The notes under the pieces: model-generated
What the model saw: the letters and a program-made list of their open reading frames with translations, nothing else
The model's database searches: none
What the model was told of the DNA's origin: nothing
Source: Annona cherimola
Lineage: Eukaryota > Streptophyta > Magnoliopsida > Magnoliales > Annonaceae
Reading direction: 5' to 3'
Length of the DNA: 64,000 nucleotides
Assembly (NCBI GenBank): GCA_030490835.1
Contig: CM059971.1
Coordinates: 23,119,817-23,183,816 of the forward strand
Made by a program: the position numbers and the translations under genes
Part shown: positions 1 to 11,971 of the stretch, in pieces
Layout: the number at the start of each line of letters is the position of its first letter
How positions within the stretch are numbered: the stretch's first letter is position 1

Positions 1-958
1 CTGGGTGAGAAGCATTTGTCTTTCTATTATGTTGTAATGGAGCTTGTTTCCCCAAAGTTAAGTTGTAGGAATGTGTCAAGAGTTAATAGCAGATCATCTC
101 TATTCATTTTGTTCCATTTTATCAATTTTGTCAACATCTCTTCATTCTTCATATTATTTTCCCCATGCTGCCATTGGTCCTTGAGCATTTGTCTCAAACC
201 TTTATGATTTTTGCACTTTCCTTATGCTATGCCCAAAATATTTTGCATTTAAATTGCCTTAATAGCTTCCTTCTTCTCCCACTCATCTCTATAACCCACA
301 AGCAAAAGGCAATGATCTGAAGTTGCCACTTATTTATGCTACATTTACGTGAGTGAAAAGATGTCCAACCACTCCCAATTTTTCATCCCTCTATACAATT
401 GAATCTTTACCTTATATTTTCTCTTTCTCTTATTGCTTCAAGTCATGTTTGAACCTACATTTCCTAGGTTTTGGAGTTCACAAAAATTAGTAGCTTCTCT
501 AAACTAATTCATCTAAGTTTCAAAGGAGTGTTAACGAACGTATTTACGGACTCCTAAATTTTTACTAAAGTCTCCTAAAATAGCACCAAGGTCTCAAAAT
601 GAGCATTCAAGTGCCTCGATAGAGTTCATGAATACATTCTTTTGCTAGTTTCTAGAGGTTCATAGAAATCTATTATACTCCTTGCTAGTTTCTAGATGTC
701 CATAGAAATTTATTATCCTCCGGTCTCATTTACTTAGATCCTCAATTATAGCATCAATGTGATGAGATGAATTACATTTAACAACTACTTACAACTCTTC
801 CTAGTAGCTTCCATGAACTCCTTAAATGGGCTAACTTTCGTTATTAAATCAAAATCTAACTACGAACATTATTTAAGTTAATTTATTATAGTATTAAAAT
901 CATTCTGTTCTAAGTATTAGACAAGTTTTACAGGATAATATCAATTTGTAATATAAAT
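1..958. other. AT-rich intergenic DNA, no gene recognised
   Basis: Short open frames only, none resembling a known family. A short phrase, 'tgctagtttctagaggttcatagaaat', occurs twice near 640-710 with small differences, so a local duplication is present. I see no RNA gene or coding exon here. Confidence 0.5.
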
Positions 959-1081
959 TAGGGTAAATTTCAAATATACCCATGAATTTTATCCTAATTT
1001 TAAATATGTCCACAATTTTTCAAAAGTTCCTTCCATGCCCACGTATTTTGCCGAAAATATTAATAGCACCCACACAATTAG

Positions 1082-1964
1082 TAGGGGTGTAAATTGGTAC
1101 CGGATCGGTTCGAACCTGCCCTAACCCAACCCAATTTCAAAACCAAAATTGGAATTTTATTTTTGATTTTTTTTTCAAATTAGGCTTGGTTTCAATCAGA
1201 CCCGAGAAAATTAGAAACAAATATCAGGTTTACACCAACTTGGTACCAAAACCCCATCCAGTCTGAATCCGATATTCGTACATAATTTATTAAAATAGTT
1301 ATATTTGTTTACGTATTAAGTATTTTAAGTATAATTGTAATAAAAGTTATTCTATATAATCATAACTTAATTAAACTATAAAACATTTATTCTAAAACCT
1401 AAATATACATTTATCCATAAAAGTTGAATATATTACATCTACATTATCTTTATTTGCAAATGATTATCAATATACTAACTCTTTTATACATATACACTAA
1501 TTAACTACGATATAAAGTCTCACTTTTATTAAACTTTAGATAGTAATTTCATGTAATTTTATTTACTTTTCTTACATTGATTTTTTTAAAATAACATTAC
1601 CTTGATTGTTATGTGCAAATTCATTAAGTTAATTGTCTTTAGAATTATCTTTAATTAAAAGACGAAATTTCATCAAAACCAAATATATCATAAGTTATAT
1701 TAATATCTTCACGTGTAAATTATTTATATGCTAATGTAAAAATGGTAGAAATTTGTTATCGTTATTGATAATTTCAACTTTTATTGCTTTGAAAATAATT
1801 CAAATTTCAGTCCGAAACCAAAACTAAAACTGCTGTTAACTCGGTCTAAACCTAGCCCGAATCCGAATTTTAATATTAGAGTTTAGGTTTGAATTCTCAT
1901 AAACCTCGTATGATTCCCAAACCCGGTATGATTAGGGTTTGGGTTTACTTCAGTTGCACCCCTA
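1082..1964. mobile_element. Non-autonomous hAT-like element, TAGGGGTG ends
   Basis: The left end reads TAGGGGTGTAAATTGG and the right end reads TTGCACCCCTA, an inverted repeat of about 11 bp with one mismatch. Subterminal stretches are rich in ACCGG/GGTTCGAACC and 'AACCCAACCC' phrases, typical of plant hAT-like non-autonomous elements. The 8-bp flanks (acaattag and attgctag) match only partly. There is no transposase. The assignment to hAT rests on terminus style and is an inference. Confidence 0.5.
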
Positions 1965-2586
1965 ATTGCTAGGGACCTTCAACTAACTTTAATGTGATTT
2001 TTCATAATAAAATGTTTTTAAATTCCCAAAATGCCAATTCACTATTCTCCAATCCACTATTCTCCATTGTTCGCAACATCGGTGAGGATTTGCAACTTGT
2101 ATCTAGCAACCAAATCTTGTTTCTTTGATTTCCTGTAGATCTAGCAAGAGATCTAAGATTCTGTCAATGGAAGCAATAGAACGAGTCATCTACAAATGAG
2201 AACAATTTCGACCGCAATATTCATGTCAATTCTAGCCCACACATTCAATCATGATTGTAGATGACGGTAAAATTTCTCAGACTAAATTTAGGTAATCTTC
2301 TCACTTCCAGATCAAAATTAGCCTCCACTCTCATTAGTTTAGTCATCTCCGCGTAGTAATTTGAGATTACTTTGATACTACTGCGCTTCATCTCCAACTT
2401 CATCACCGACAACCAGATCTCGCTTCTCCATATCAAATGCTGTTTACGTGGCTTCTCAGACTCCATTCGCAACCAAGGTTATCTTCCCTAATTTGTTGAT
2501 GGCTAACATTCTAGGAACTATCGTCGATAATCAGGAAATCCATGCCGTTTATCTGGATCTCAACAGCCCATCCACCAGATATCAAC

Positions 2587-3002
2587 GGAGGCCGATCTCC
2601 TGCACCTGGGAGCAGGCAGCGTTGCCTGCTCCGGGTGCACACACCCATTTTTTTTTAATTTTTTTTGAAAATTCTTTTCTAAAAATGTTAATATAGGTAT
2701 ATTTAATATGTGTATAAATTTTTACTATTTTTGGGGTAATTTTAGATATTTATTTTTTCTTTTTGAAAATCAGTGGCATTTTAGGTAATTTTAAATTATT
2801 AAAAATGCCACTGATTTTCCAAAATTAAAATAAATATCTAAAAATCTCCAAAAATGGTAAAAATTTATCCACATGTTAAATACACTTGAGCTAACAAGTT
2901 TATGAAAAAAATTTTAAAAAAAAAATGAAAAAAATGGGTGTGTGCGCCTGGGAGCAGGCAACGCTGATGCTGGCTGCTCCCGGGTGCAGGAGATGGGACT
3001 CC
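2587..3002. mobile_element. MULE-like hairpin MITE with 9-bp target duplication
   Basis: The terminal inverted repeats read GGAGGCCGATCTCCTGCACC on the left and, inverted, GGAGTCCCATCTCCTGCACC on the right. They continue inward so that nearly the whole 416 bp folds on itself (for example 'GCCACTGATTTT' against 'AAAATCAGTGGC'). The element is flanked by gatatcaac (2578-2586) and aatatcaac (3003-3011), a 9-bp duplication with one mismatch, as Mutator-like transposition leaves. It does not code. Related hairpins lie at 18419-18794, 33372-34165 and more weakly at other sites. Confidence 0.72.
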
Positions 3003-3427
3003 AATATCAACAGCCATGAAAAACTACTTGCATCTCACCAATACTCACTTACCTTCACCTATAGTAGAGTAACGAACATTGAGCATTAGCGATAAAAACC
3101 CTCTCCACAATAGCAGATCTATCCATACAAATAGATTAGTCATTCCAAAAATTCAAAATAATACATGAAAATTAAAGTTAAAAATATCATCAAATTCTCC
3201 CGCTAGGCGTTTTTTTTTCTTTTTCGTTGTTTTTTCTAAAGTTCGAAGAATATATTGGGCATTTATGTCATTTGCCACATGGGCTAATGACCCCTTTAAT
3301 GTGTCGCCAACGTCGTATTACCATCTATATTTTGGAGAAATACACGGTATGAGAGGATATTTTGAAATGTTTTTGGTTATATTTGGAATTAGGATAAAAT
3401 TTTTAGGTGTATTTGAAAATCACTCTA

Positions 3428-6400
3428 AAAATATTAAAAAACACCTAGATTTAGGGCCAATCCACGGTTTCATTTGATCACTAACTTTATGAGAAAAATA
3501 AACTATATTAATTTTCCTTTAAAACAGATAAAAATTATTGCATCACTTGCCAAAGCAACAAATTGAATTATATTGCGCAAAGCAGAAAAAAATGCATCAG
3601 CACAAAATGCAACGCTAACCTGTTCACAAACTATTTGAACCAGTCCCAACAATACCAATGATTTGGAATTTACCACGTCCGAAAATTCATTTGTTTCATT
3701 AGAAAATTATCAAATTAAATTTCGTTCCAATTAAAAATGTATATAATCTTACTTCAAAAAATGGATGTATATAATCCCTATTTAATAAATATGTAAAGTT
3801 TAACATGACAAAATTATTTGATTATATATCAATTTTGAAGGTAATTTTTACAACTAAATTATCTAAACATTATTCTACTACAAATGAATTTTTGTATAAA
3901 TTATTATATGATTTAATGCATCTATGATAGACAAGATTTTTTCATAATCTCTACGTAATTATATATTTTTAAGAATGTACAACACCTTAAATTCTTATAT
4001 TCAAATGATCTTCATTAATATGATGAAATAAATCAAGTTAAAGGATAAAAGGGGTTAAATTTTGATTTTACGTCATGGCGGTGCCATTTAAAGATCATGC
4101 TCCTTTGAATTATAATCTTTTATAAAATCATCCTTGTACCAAGGAAGAGTGTTTTTGTTAATTTAGATATCCCCATCGTAAAAAAATAATGGCTTTAATA
4201 CACTTAACTTTGCATATAAATCAAGTAGGTTTCTCCCACATATCTATTAGAAAATGACTAATGAGCAACTAAAGTCAAATAAAAAATCAACAAGCAATAA
4301 GACATTGCTGCAGATACTTTTGAAGAATAACTGAATGAGATTAATATTATTATAATATTAATTAGCATGAAATTGCTATTAAAAGCCAAAAGATTTTAAT
4401 GGCTTTATATAGTCTCAACTTTTGCTGAATTTTGTAACTTCTCAGTTGGGGGGACCAACACTGCTCAAAGAAGAGAGACAATGCTCCCACCAGAGATTGA
4501 AAACCTCACCACCTGGATATATGCCAAGCTACATACATGTCACCATGATATTGTATACTTAAATAAATTGATTTGGTATAATATTGTGTACCTTAAGAGA
4601 TGTTTTCCACTATTAAATTATCTAGAAATAAAAAATAGCGTCATGCATATATTTTCATGTGTTAGACAAAATGAAATTGTATATTTTATCAAATTCGCAT
4701 CATTAGAAGATTATATAGAAATAAAAGATTATGCTTTGCACTAGAGGACAAACAAGCTAACTCTTAAAAATGTATAAACTAATTCCCTAAAATCTCAAAA
4801 ATAATAAATATATGAAAAAAATTAAAGTAAGGCACAAGATAAGAGAAAAACTAACAAAATAAATAACAAGTACTTATATTTATATATATTTTTAAAATGC
4901 AAATACAATAGAAATTATTACCCGCTAAATTTATTTTAATTAATAATTAAAAAGAAAAGCATAAAGTTAAAATTATTGGTCGAGAAGGGTTTATACCATT
5001 GATAATAATCTATAATAAAAATATATTGCAATTGCTCCTTTATTCTACACAACCATACAAGTTCGAAAAATATATATAACCAATCCTTTAATTACAAAAA
5101 TCGTAGTTTTTTAAAACTTGATTTCTCGACTAGAGTTATTATAAAATTATATAAATTATGTAAATAATAAAAATAATAACGTAAATAAAAAATAAACAGT
5201 TTACAATTTTTTCAAAATTTATAGTCTTTCTTACTTAATTTCTTTAAAGAAACAAACCTATAATGATTTGCATAAAGGAAAAACTTCCAAAAATATAGAC
5301 TTCTAATACAATCGTATAGAGAGAAGAATGGAAGTAGGGGTGCTACTTGGTGGATTGATTAGAAATGAACAACCTAGTTTCAAAACTCAGTGTGTTGTAA
5401 ATAGGGTTAGGTTAAGTTCAAACAAACTCAAACCTAATTTTTCTCTTTATATTTAATATAAAAATATTTGTTATATTATTAGGTTCTTCGTAAGTGCATA
5501 AGTTGTAGATTATAGTGTATAAATATCGATCCTATAATAAATTTGATAAGTAAAGACTTTGTTGATGTAAGTACTTTGAAACTAACTGGCACGATGAATG
5601 AATTAAAATAAATAGATACAAAGAAAGTTCTAATCGAATCAAAATGCTTGAGCAAAATTCAGAGTTAAAGATATGATATATATACAGAGTCTAGAGTTTC
5701 ACATGTGACTTTTCTACAGTGAATAATTGAATAGCTTATTTAATCTGGATAATTTGTATTAAAGGAGAAATTTTCTAATTTAGTATTGCGTCCTTTCTTA
5801 AGGTATGAAAGACCTACTCCAACCTTCAAAACCTTCTATTTTTATAGGATTATGTTGATCAAAATCCATTAAGTTTTGTAGAAGTTTGAAGAATTCCTTA
5901 AATGTGTCATATCTATTTTTATGTTGTAGACTCGTAGGTTTAATATCTTGTTTCTCCTGTATTAGATTTTAACATTTTGATTCCATTACTTAATATATGA
6001 AATCATGCAACAATGTAGGCCCATAAACCAAGCATTAAAACGCAAGACATTAAAGTAATATAAACTATTTTTTACAAACAAGCATAACCAAATCATCCAA
6101 GCATAAGTTAACATGTTTAGGAATCTAGAAAAAGAAGTTTAGTTGGACATAGTTTGAATCAAAACTCATAACAAAACAATCTCGTTGAAAGTATCCATCA
6201 TAAATTAAGACAATCAAAACCAAAAGAAGAAAAAATTAAAAACTTTCGTTTGAGTTTTCAATAGTGCCTTGAATCCACCTAAAAACTCGCTTTTTGTTTC
6301 TTCTCTTCTTAGGTCCTCTCTTTCTTCGAATCCTAGCCGGTGATACTTGCTCTCAAGATTATTAAAGATCTCCAAATTCGTATGTTACAGGTGCTTAAAT

Positions 6401-6545
6401 AATATATTTTTAAAATTACACAAAATGATGCAAAATTAGCCAACAAAATCCTCATCTAGCTAGGACACGGTTCAAACCATCTCTCAAAGACAAGGTTTAA
6501 ACCATGCTGCAATTTGAAGATAAATTACAACTTTGTTTTTTATAA
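3428..6545. other. AT-rich intergenic DNA, no gene recognised
   Basis: No conserved coding exon or RNA gene is visible. An 87-codon open frame at 4481-4744 (+) contains two similar halves built on 'IVYLNK...YLEIKN' and 'IVYFIK...YIEIKD'. This comes from an internal duplication of about 120 bp (4545-4660 and 4670-4735) and resembles no family I know. The rest is low-complexity A/T. Confidence 0.45.
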
Positions 6546-6808
6546 GGTGTGCTTGGGAAGTAATAGAACTTTTGATGAAAAGTTTTTGGTGTAAAATTTT
6601 TTAAAATGAAAAAAATAATGTGATATGATAGGGGTAATGATGGGGAATGAAAAAATAAAGTGAAATAAATAAGTTAGATGTATGAGTAGTAGAGTAAAAC
6701 TGATTGAAGGTAAGGTAGTTATAAAAGAAGAAAATAAATAATTAAAAATAACATAGTTGTGGAAAGTAAAGTTTTAGATTGAAAAGTTTTTAAGGTAACA
6801 AACACTCC
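6546..6808 (+). mobile_element. MITE, GGTGTGTTTGG family (copy 1)
   Basis: Starts GGTGTGCTTGGGAAGTAATA and ends in a degenerate ACAAACACTCC. The internal order of phrases ('gatgaaaagttttt', 'aatgtgatatgataggggtaatgatg', 'aaaagttttagattgaaaag') is shared by all copies of this family. About 263 bp, no coding. Terminus style and TTA/TAA-like flanks fit a PIF/Harbinger (Tourist) MITE; hAT is the alternative. Confidence 0.65.
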
Positions 6809-7414
6809 GATAATTTACCAGCCCAATGCACTTCAAACTATGTTGAAACTTCTTCTCCAATTTTAGGTTGTTTTCATCTCTATTTTTACTGCATTATTTC
6901 CTTTGAATTTTCGTTCTTGAATACTTTTCTTCTCAATTTCAAAGCTTTCAATTCTTAATAGCGAATCTATGCTTGATTGTTTTAATTGCATAAGTAACAA
7001 CTGAACATGAGAACTTACTTTCCTATGAGCTAATTTTGACATTAACCATGCAAAGACATGATTAAATCAATATTTTAAGCATAAAAATACTTAGAATCTG
7101 AGTTATATATCTAACACAATAAATATTATATAAAACTTAAATAATATGTAATCATTTATATTTACATTTGAACTAATGTTTGTCACGTTAAAATTATGTT
7201 ATATATAAATTATATCATTTTCATTTACACTTACTTTATAGTTGTATTGTTTACTTGTATCTGTGTTAGTTTTTTTCATCATCCATTTGAAAAGACAATC
7301 TTTTGGAAATATATTACCTTGTCATGCGTTTCTTTCATTTAACTAGACTATGCATTATATTTTTTATTTATACAACTTAATAGTGTATATTTTAACTTAT
7401 CATTTTTAACTTAA

Positions 7415-7703
7415 GGTACATCTGGGAAGTGATAAAAGTTGTGGATGAAAAAGTTTTAGTATAAAAGTTTTTAAATTGGAAAAAAATAATGTGATATAAT
7501 AGGGGCAATAGTGAGGAGTAAAGTGAAAAAATTAAAATATATAAATTAGTTGTGTGGGTAATTATGTAGAAATAATTGAAAAATAAGGTAGTTGTACATG
7601 GAGATGTGAAGAAATAATTAAAAATAAGATAATTATGGAGAGCGAAAAGTATTAAGTTGAAAAATTTTAGCTTGACATTTTTTGCTTATTGCCAAACAAA
7701 ACC
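7415..7703 (+). mobile_element. MITE, GGTGTGTTTGG family (copy 2)
   Basis: Ends GGTACATCTGGGAAGTGATA and GCCAAACAAAACC, flanked by ttaa on both sides. Its interior matches copy 1, including 'aatgtgatataataggggcaat'. The termini have drifted more than the interior. Confidence 0.65.
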
Positions 7704-7824
7704 TTAAATAAAAAAATTAATATGAATTTTGACTTAAAACTAAATTTACATAATAGGATTAAAGTTTAAGTTTTACAAATGAAGTTAAAATAGAATTAGA
7801 GTTTAGATTTTAAAAATATAAGAC

Positions 7825-8066
7825 ATGTTTGGCAAGTGCAAAAATTTTTCAATCTCCATAACTATCTTTTTTTAAATTATTTATTTACATATTTTTATAT
7901 AACAATTCTACTTTTTAATTATTTCTATATAACTACCCATGCAATTAACCTATCTTTTTTACTTTATTCTCCTTATTCCTCGTCATTACCCTTGTTATAT
8001 CACATCATGTTTTACTAATTCAAAAAAAATTTACACTAAAAAGTTTTATCACTTTCTAAACACACC
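7825..8066 (-). mobile_element. MITE, GGTGTGTTTGG family (copy 3, inverted)
   Basis: Reads ATGTTTGGCAAGTG to CTAAACACACC and carries the family interior in reverse orientation ('cattacccttgttatatcacatcatg'). The two overlapping short open frames here are chance frames within the MITE. Confidence 0.65.
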
Positions 8067-8265
8067 TATAGTTAGAGTTGATGTTAAGATAAACCTTAGT
8101 TTCACGAGATCTAGTTTTACTTTTAAATGGAAAGGAATGCTTAGTAGGGAAGACAGATAAAAATGCTTGATCGTAAAAGAAAAACTATGATAATACTGTA
8201 ATATCAAAACATATAAAGTTATTTATAGAAGAATAATATTTGATAAGCCCAGAAGCACCTCGAGG

Positions 8266-8510
8266 GTCGCTTAAGCTTGGAGAGCGATTTTATGCATCCG
8301 CGCCGAAGTGGAATGAACTTCGTTCACTCTGCACTGGCGCTCACTCTTCCATCTGATTGTGTGGGTGGCTTGGCAATTGCCAGATTTGCTTGTTATGAAA
8401 TTTTGCTAAAAATTCCATTCGACGGGAGCGAGTGAAAGTGACCTAGATCGAGGGGGAAAAAAAACAGTCCTCTCTCCTCGAATCGTATGCGCATCCCCTC
8501 TCCTGTCTAG
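8266..8510. repeat. Dispersed segment, inverted copy near 23432-23665
   Basis: This GC-richer block ('cttccatctgattgtgtggg', 'agtgaaagtgacctagat', 'gaatcgtatgcgcatccc') is found again in reverse complement at 23432-23665 ('cccacacaatcggatggaag', 'gggatgcacatacgattc'). Neither copy has a clear open frame. It may be part of a transposon or a duplicated gene flank. Beyond about 8510 the two copies are no longer clearly alike. Confidence 0.6.
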
Positions 8511-8805
8511 TGCGTCATGTCGTCTCATGCCCTAGCCCTAGATCGTTGCCTTTCTTTCTCCTCAGTCCCTTCCGGGCGTCGGACCAGTAAGGTTGAAGAT
8601 GGAATCTCGGAGGAGGGACTAGAGCAGGGGTGACGACAAGTAATTGTTGGAGGAGAACAACAAGAGCCTGACGGGAGAGACAGCAATATCCTAGCGGCGA
8701 AGCACAGGTGAGGAATTCATAAGGTGGGGAGGGGGAAGGGAGAGTTCGAGACCGCCAAGAGTAGACTTGGATGGGCAACTGGGAGATGGAAACAGAATGC
8801 TACAA

Positions 8806-10168
8806 TTGCAACGATTTTTTCGTTGCTATGGAGTATTTGCAGCAAAAAAACTCGTTGCACTTTGATTAGACATAATGTATATTGCAACAAAATTTATTTT
8901 CAATGCAAAATGGTATATTAGAAACAAACATTTTCATTAAGGGATAAAAGAATTGGCAACAAAAAAATTTCATTGTAATAATAATATATTGTTTGGAACA
9001 ACTTTTCTTTGCTAAAAAGAGAAGATAATCATGGTTACACTAAAGAAACTCGGCCATTGCAATGAACATTTTCTTTGCAACTAGTAAAAACTCGTTGCAA
9101 TAAGATCAATTGGTTTCTTGCACGCTTGTTCCAACATGGCCATTGCTATTTATATTTAGGAACAAAAATGAGTTTCCTTGCAATTGACCTTATATTAGCA
9201 ATGAAAATTGCGTTCCATAAGCCCAAAATTGCAACAAATCTTTCCGTTCCTAATTCTTCTCCATTAGCAACAAAAAATGTTGTTGCAACTTTGAAACAAA
9301 ATTGAGATTTCGAGTCAATTTGCAACGAAACTTTGTCATTGCAATTACTTCACATTAGTAACAAAAATTCTTGCTACAACTTGCATAATTACCAATTAAG
9401 ACATTCGTGGTGGTAAATCATAAATTCCGTTGCAATTACTTTTTAATTCATTGAAATAAATAATGTTTTAATTAACTCCTTTGCAACGATTTTTTTGTTG
9501 CTATGGTGTATTTGCAGCAAAAAAACGTTGCACTTTGATTAGAAGGAAATTTATATTGCAACAAAATTCATTTTCATTGCAAAAATGTATATTAGAAACA
9601 AACATATTCATTATGGTTTAAAAGAATTGGCAACAAAAAAAACTTCATTGTAATAATAATATATTGTTTGGAACAACTTTTTTTTGCTAAAAAGAGAAGA
9701 TAATCATGGTTACACTAAAGAAACCCGGCCATTGCAATGAACATTTTCTTTGCAACTAGTAAAAACTCGTTGCAATAAGATCTTGTTGCACGCTCTTTCC
9801 AACATGGCCATTGCTATTTATATTTAGGAACAAAAATGAGTTTCCTTGCAATTGACCTTATATTAGCAATGAAAAATTGCGTTCCATAAGCCCAAAATTG
9901 CAACAAATCTTTCCGTTCCTAATTCTTCTCCATTAGCAAGAAAAAAATGTCGTTGCAACTTCGAAACAAAATTGAGACGTTCAGTCAATTTGCAACGAAA
10001 CTTTGTCGTTGCAATTACTTCACATTAGTAACAAAAATTCTTGTTACAACTTGCTAAATTACCAATATTAAATACATTACCAATTAATAAATTCATTGCA
10101 GAAAATCATAAATTCCGTTGCAATTACTTTTTAATTCATTGAAATAAATAATGTTTTAATTAATTCCT
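8806..10168. repeat. Two tandem 675-688 bp units dense in TTGCAACG motifs
   Basis: Unit 1 (8806-9480) and unit 2 (9481-10168) are nearly identical along their length; each starts TTGCAACGATTTTT and ends near 'aataatgttttaatta'. Both hold many short copies of TTGCAACGAA / TTCGTTGCAA in both orientations, tens of bases apart. Dense two-way short motifs are what the subterminal regions of CACTA (En/Spm) elements look like, but no clean CACTA...TAGTG ends or transposase are visible. The small open frames here are not genes. Confidence 0.7.
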
Positions 10169-10438
10169 TTTAAGAGCCGTACAAATATTATATTTAATAT
10201 TGTTTTTATCTCTACGATAGTGCACTTGTATGACAAATAACCTGTTAACCAAAAAAAAATAAACAAAGTACATTCATATACCTGGAGGTACCGCATTAGT
10301 CAAAGTTCATAGTTAAAAGCTATATTATCTACACCAACTTGGATATTAGTTTGGACCATGTAAAATGGTTAGCGAATATGCAAAAAGACTGAGGATCAGA
10401 AAGTATTGATGAAAAAAATGTCCTATTGGATCAGAAAG
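10169..10438. other. Short intergenic stretch, nothing recognised
   Basis: AT-rich DNA between the TTGCAACG repeat and the TRIM complex. It contains two similar phrases 'gatcagaaagta' at about 10394 and 10429, the second adjoining the TRIM target site. Confidence 0.4.
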
Positions 10439-10443
10439 TACTG
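10439..10443. repeat. Target-site duplication, left (tactg)
   Basis: The five bases before the first TGTAACG equal the five after the last CGTTACA at 11967-11971, the size left by LTR-retrotransposon integrase. Confidence 0.75.
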
Positions 10444-11966
10444 TGTAACGCCCCAGGCCTAACAGTAAGGTATTGTCCGCTTTGGACCTCGGCCCACACG
10501 GTTTTGCCCCTCTGGGTTCACGCGCATCCCGTCCATTCCCAAAAGGCGCCTCACTGAGGTACCTGGCAGCCTCCACTTATAACCCAGGCTCCCCCTCTCA
10601 TCCTAACCGATGTGGGATATCACATTCACCCCCCCTTGGGGCTCCAGCGTCCCCGCTGGACACCATCGGCTGGAGGTCGGGAGTCGGCTCTGATACCATT
10701 TGTAACGCCCCAGGCCTAACAGTAAGGTATTGTCCGCTTTGGGCCTTGGCCCGCATGGTTTTGCCCCTCTGGGTTCACGCGCATCCCGTCCTTCCCCAAA
10801 AGGCGCCTCACTGAGGTACCTGACGGCCTTCACTTATAACCCAGGCTCCCCCCCTCATCCTAACCGATGTGGGATATCACATTCACCCCCCCTTGGGGCT
10901 CCGGCGTCCCCGCTGGACACCATCGGCTGGAAGTCGGGAGTCGGCTCTGATACCATTTTGTAACGCCCCAGGCCTAACAGTAAGGTATTGTCCGCTTTGG
11001 GCCTCGGCCCGCACGGTTTTGCCCCTCTGGGTTCACGCGCATCCCGTCATTTCCCAAAAGGCGCCTCACTGAGGTACCTGACAGCCTCCACTTATAACCC
11101 AGGCTCCCCCTCTCATCCTAACCGATGTGGGATATCACATTCACCCCCCCTTGGGGCTCCAGCGTCCCCGCTGGACACCATCGGCTAGAGGTCGGGAGTC
11201 GGCTTTGATACAATTTGTAACGCCCCAGGCCTAACAGTAAGGTATTGTCCGCTTTGAGCCTCGGCCCGCACGGTTTTGCCCATCTAGGTTCACGCGCATC
11301 CCGTCCTTCCCCAAAATGCGCCTCACTAAGGTACCTGGCGGCCTTCACTTATAACTCAGGCTCCCCCCCTAATCCTAACCGATGTGGGATATCACATTCA
11401 CCCCCCGTTGGGGCTCCAGCGTCCCTGCTGGACACAATCGGCAGGAGGTCGGGAGTCGGCTCTGATACCATTTGTAACGCCCCAGGCATAACAGTAAGGT
11501 ATTGTCCGCTTTGGGCCTCGGCCCGCACGGTTTTGCCCCACATCGGTTAGGATGGGGGGGGGAGCCTGGGTTATAAGTGAAGGCCGCCAGGTACCTCAGT
11601 GAGGCGCATTTTGGGGAAGGATGGGATGCGCGTGAACCCAGAAGGGAAAAACCGTGCGGGCCGAGGCCCAAAGCGGACAATACCTTACTATTAGGCCTGG
11701 GGCGTTACAAATGGTATTAAAGCCGACTCCCGACCTCCTGCCGATTGTGTCCAGCAGGGACGCTGGAGCCCCGAGGGGGGGTGAATGTGATATCCCACAT
11801 CGGTTAGGATTAGGGGGGGAGCCTGAGTTATAAGTGAAGGCCGCCAGGTACCTTAGTGAGGCGCATTTTGGGGAAGGACGGGATGCGCGTGAACCTAGAT
11901 GGGCAAAACCGTGCAGGCCGAGGCCCAAAGCGAACAATACCTTACTGTTAAGCCTGGGGCGTTACA
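10444..11966. mobile_element. TRIM-type LTR retrotransposon complex, tandem plus inverted units
   Basis: Five unit starts (TGTAACGCCCC at 10444, 10701, 10959, 11216, 11473) repeat every 257-258 bp. Read on the minus strand, each unit is an LTR of about 181 bp (starts TGTGATATCCC, ends GGGCGTTACA), two spacer bases, a primer-binding site TGGTATCAGAGCC complementary to initiator tRNA-Met, about 60 bp, and a purine tract (AAGGGGGGGTGAA) before the next LTR. Near 11536 the orientation flips: two units in the opposite direction run to 11966, the first missing its LTR start. The complex is flanked by tactg at 10439-10443 and 11967-11971. There are no gag-pol genes, so it is non-autonomous. No 5S-like motif of the Cassandra type is visible. 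All open frames of 60-113 codons here are chance frames. Confidence 0.85.
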
Positions 11967-11971
11967 TACTG
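11967..11971. repeat. Target-site duplication, right (tactg)
   Basis: Partner of 10439-10443. It is followed by the unrelated phrase 'ttacacccttcaac'. Confidence 0.75.

Larger units (their letters stand above)
959..3427. mobile_element. Composite region bounded by degenerate inverted ends (older DNA transposon)
   Basis: The left end (about 959-1080, TAGGGTAAATTTCAAATATA) is matched in inverted orientation by the right end (about 3250-3427, reading inward as TAGAGTGATTTTCAAATACA). The similarity continues inward through a stretch with 'ATTTTATCCTAATT'. Two younger elements (1082-1964 and 2587-3002) lie inside, so this is probably the oldest insertion of the nest. No transposase frame is visible. 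A similar pair of ends bounds the nest at about 33160-34355. The superfamily is unclear and the target duplication cannot be read safely in AT-rich DNA. Confidence 0.4.

Noticed and set aside
10473..11937. Several open frames of 60-113 codons on both strands with MSALGLGPHGFAPLG-like starts
   Set aside because: They repeat with the 257-bp TRIM unit, lie in its LTRs and appear on both strands. They are products of GC-rich repeat sequence, not genes.
10444..11966. Cassandra-type TRIM carrying 5S rRNA sequence, or a 5S rDNA array
   Set aside because: The repeat length and start look superficially similar, but the conserved 5S internal promoter phrases are not present in the LTR.
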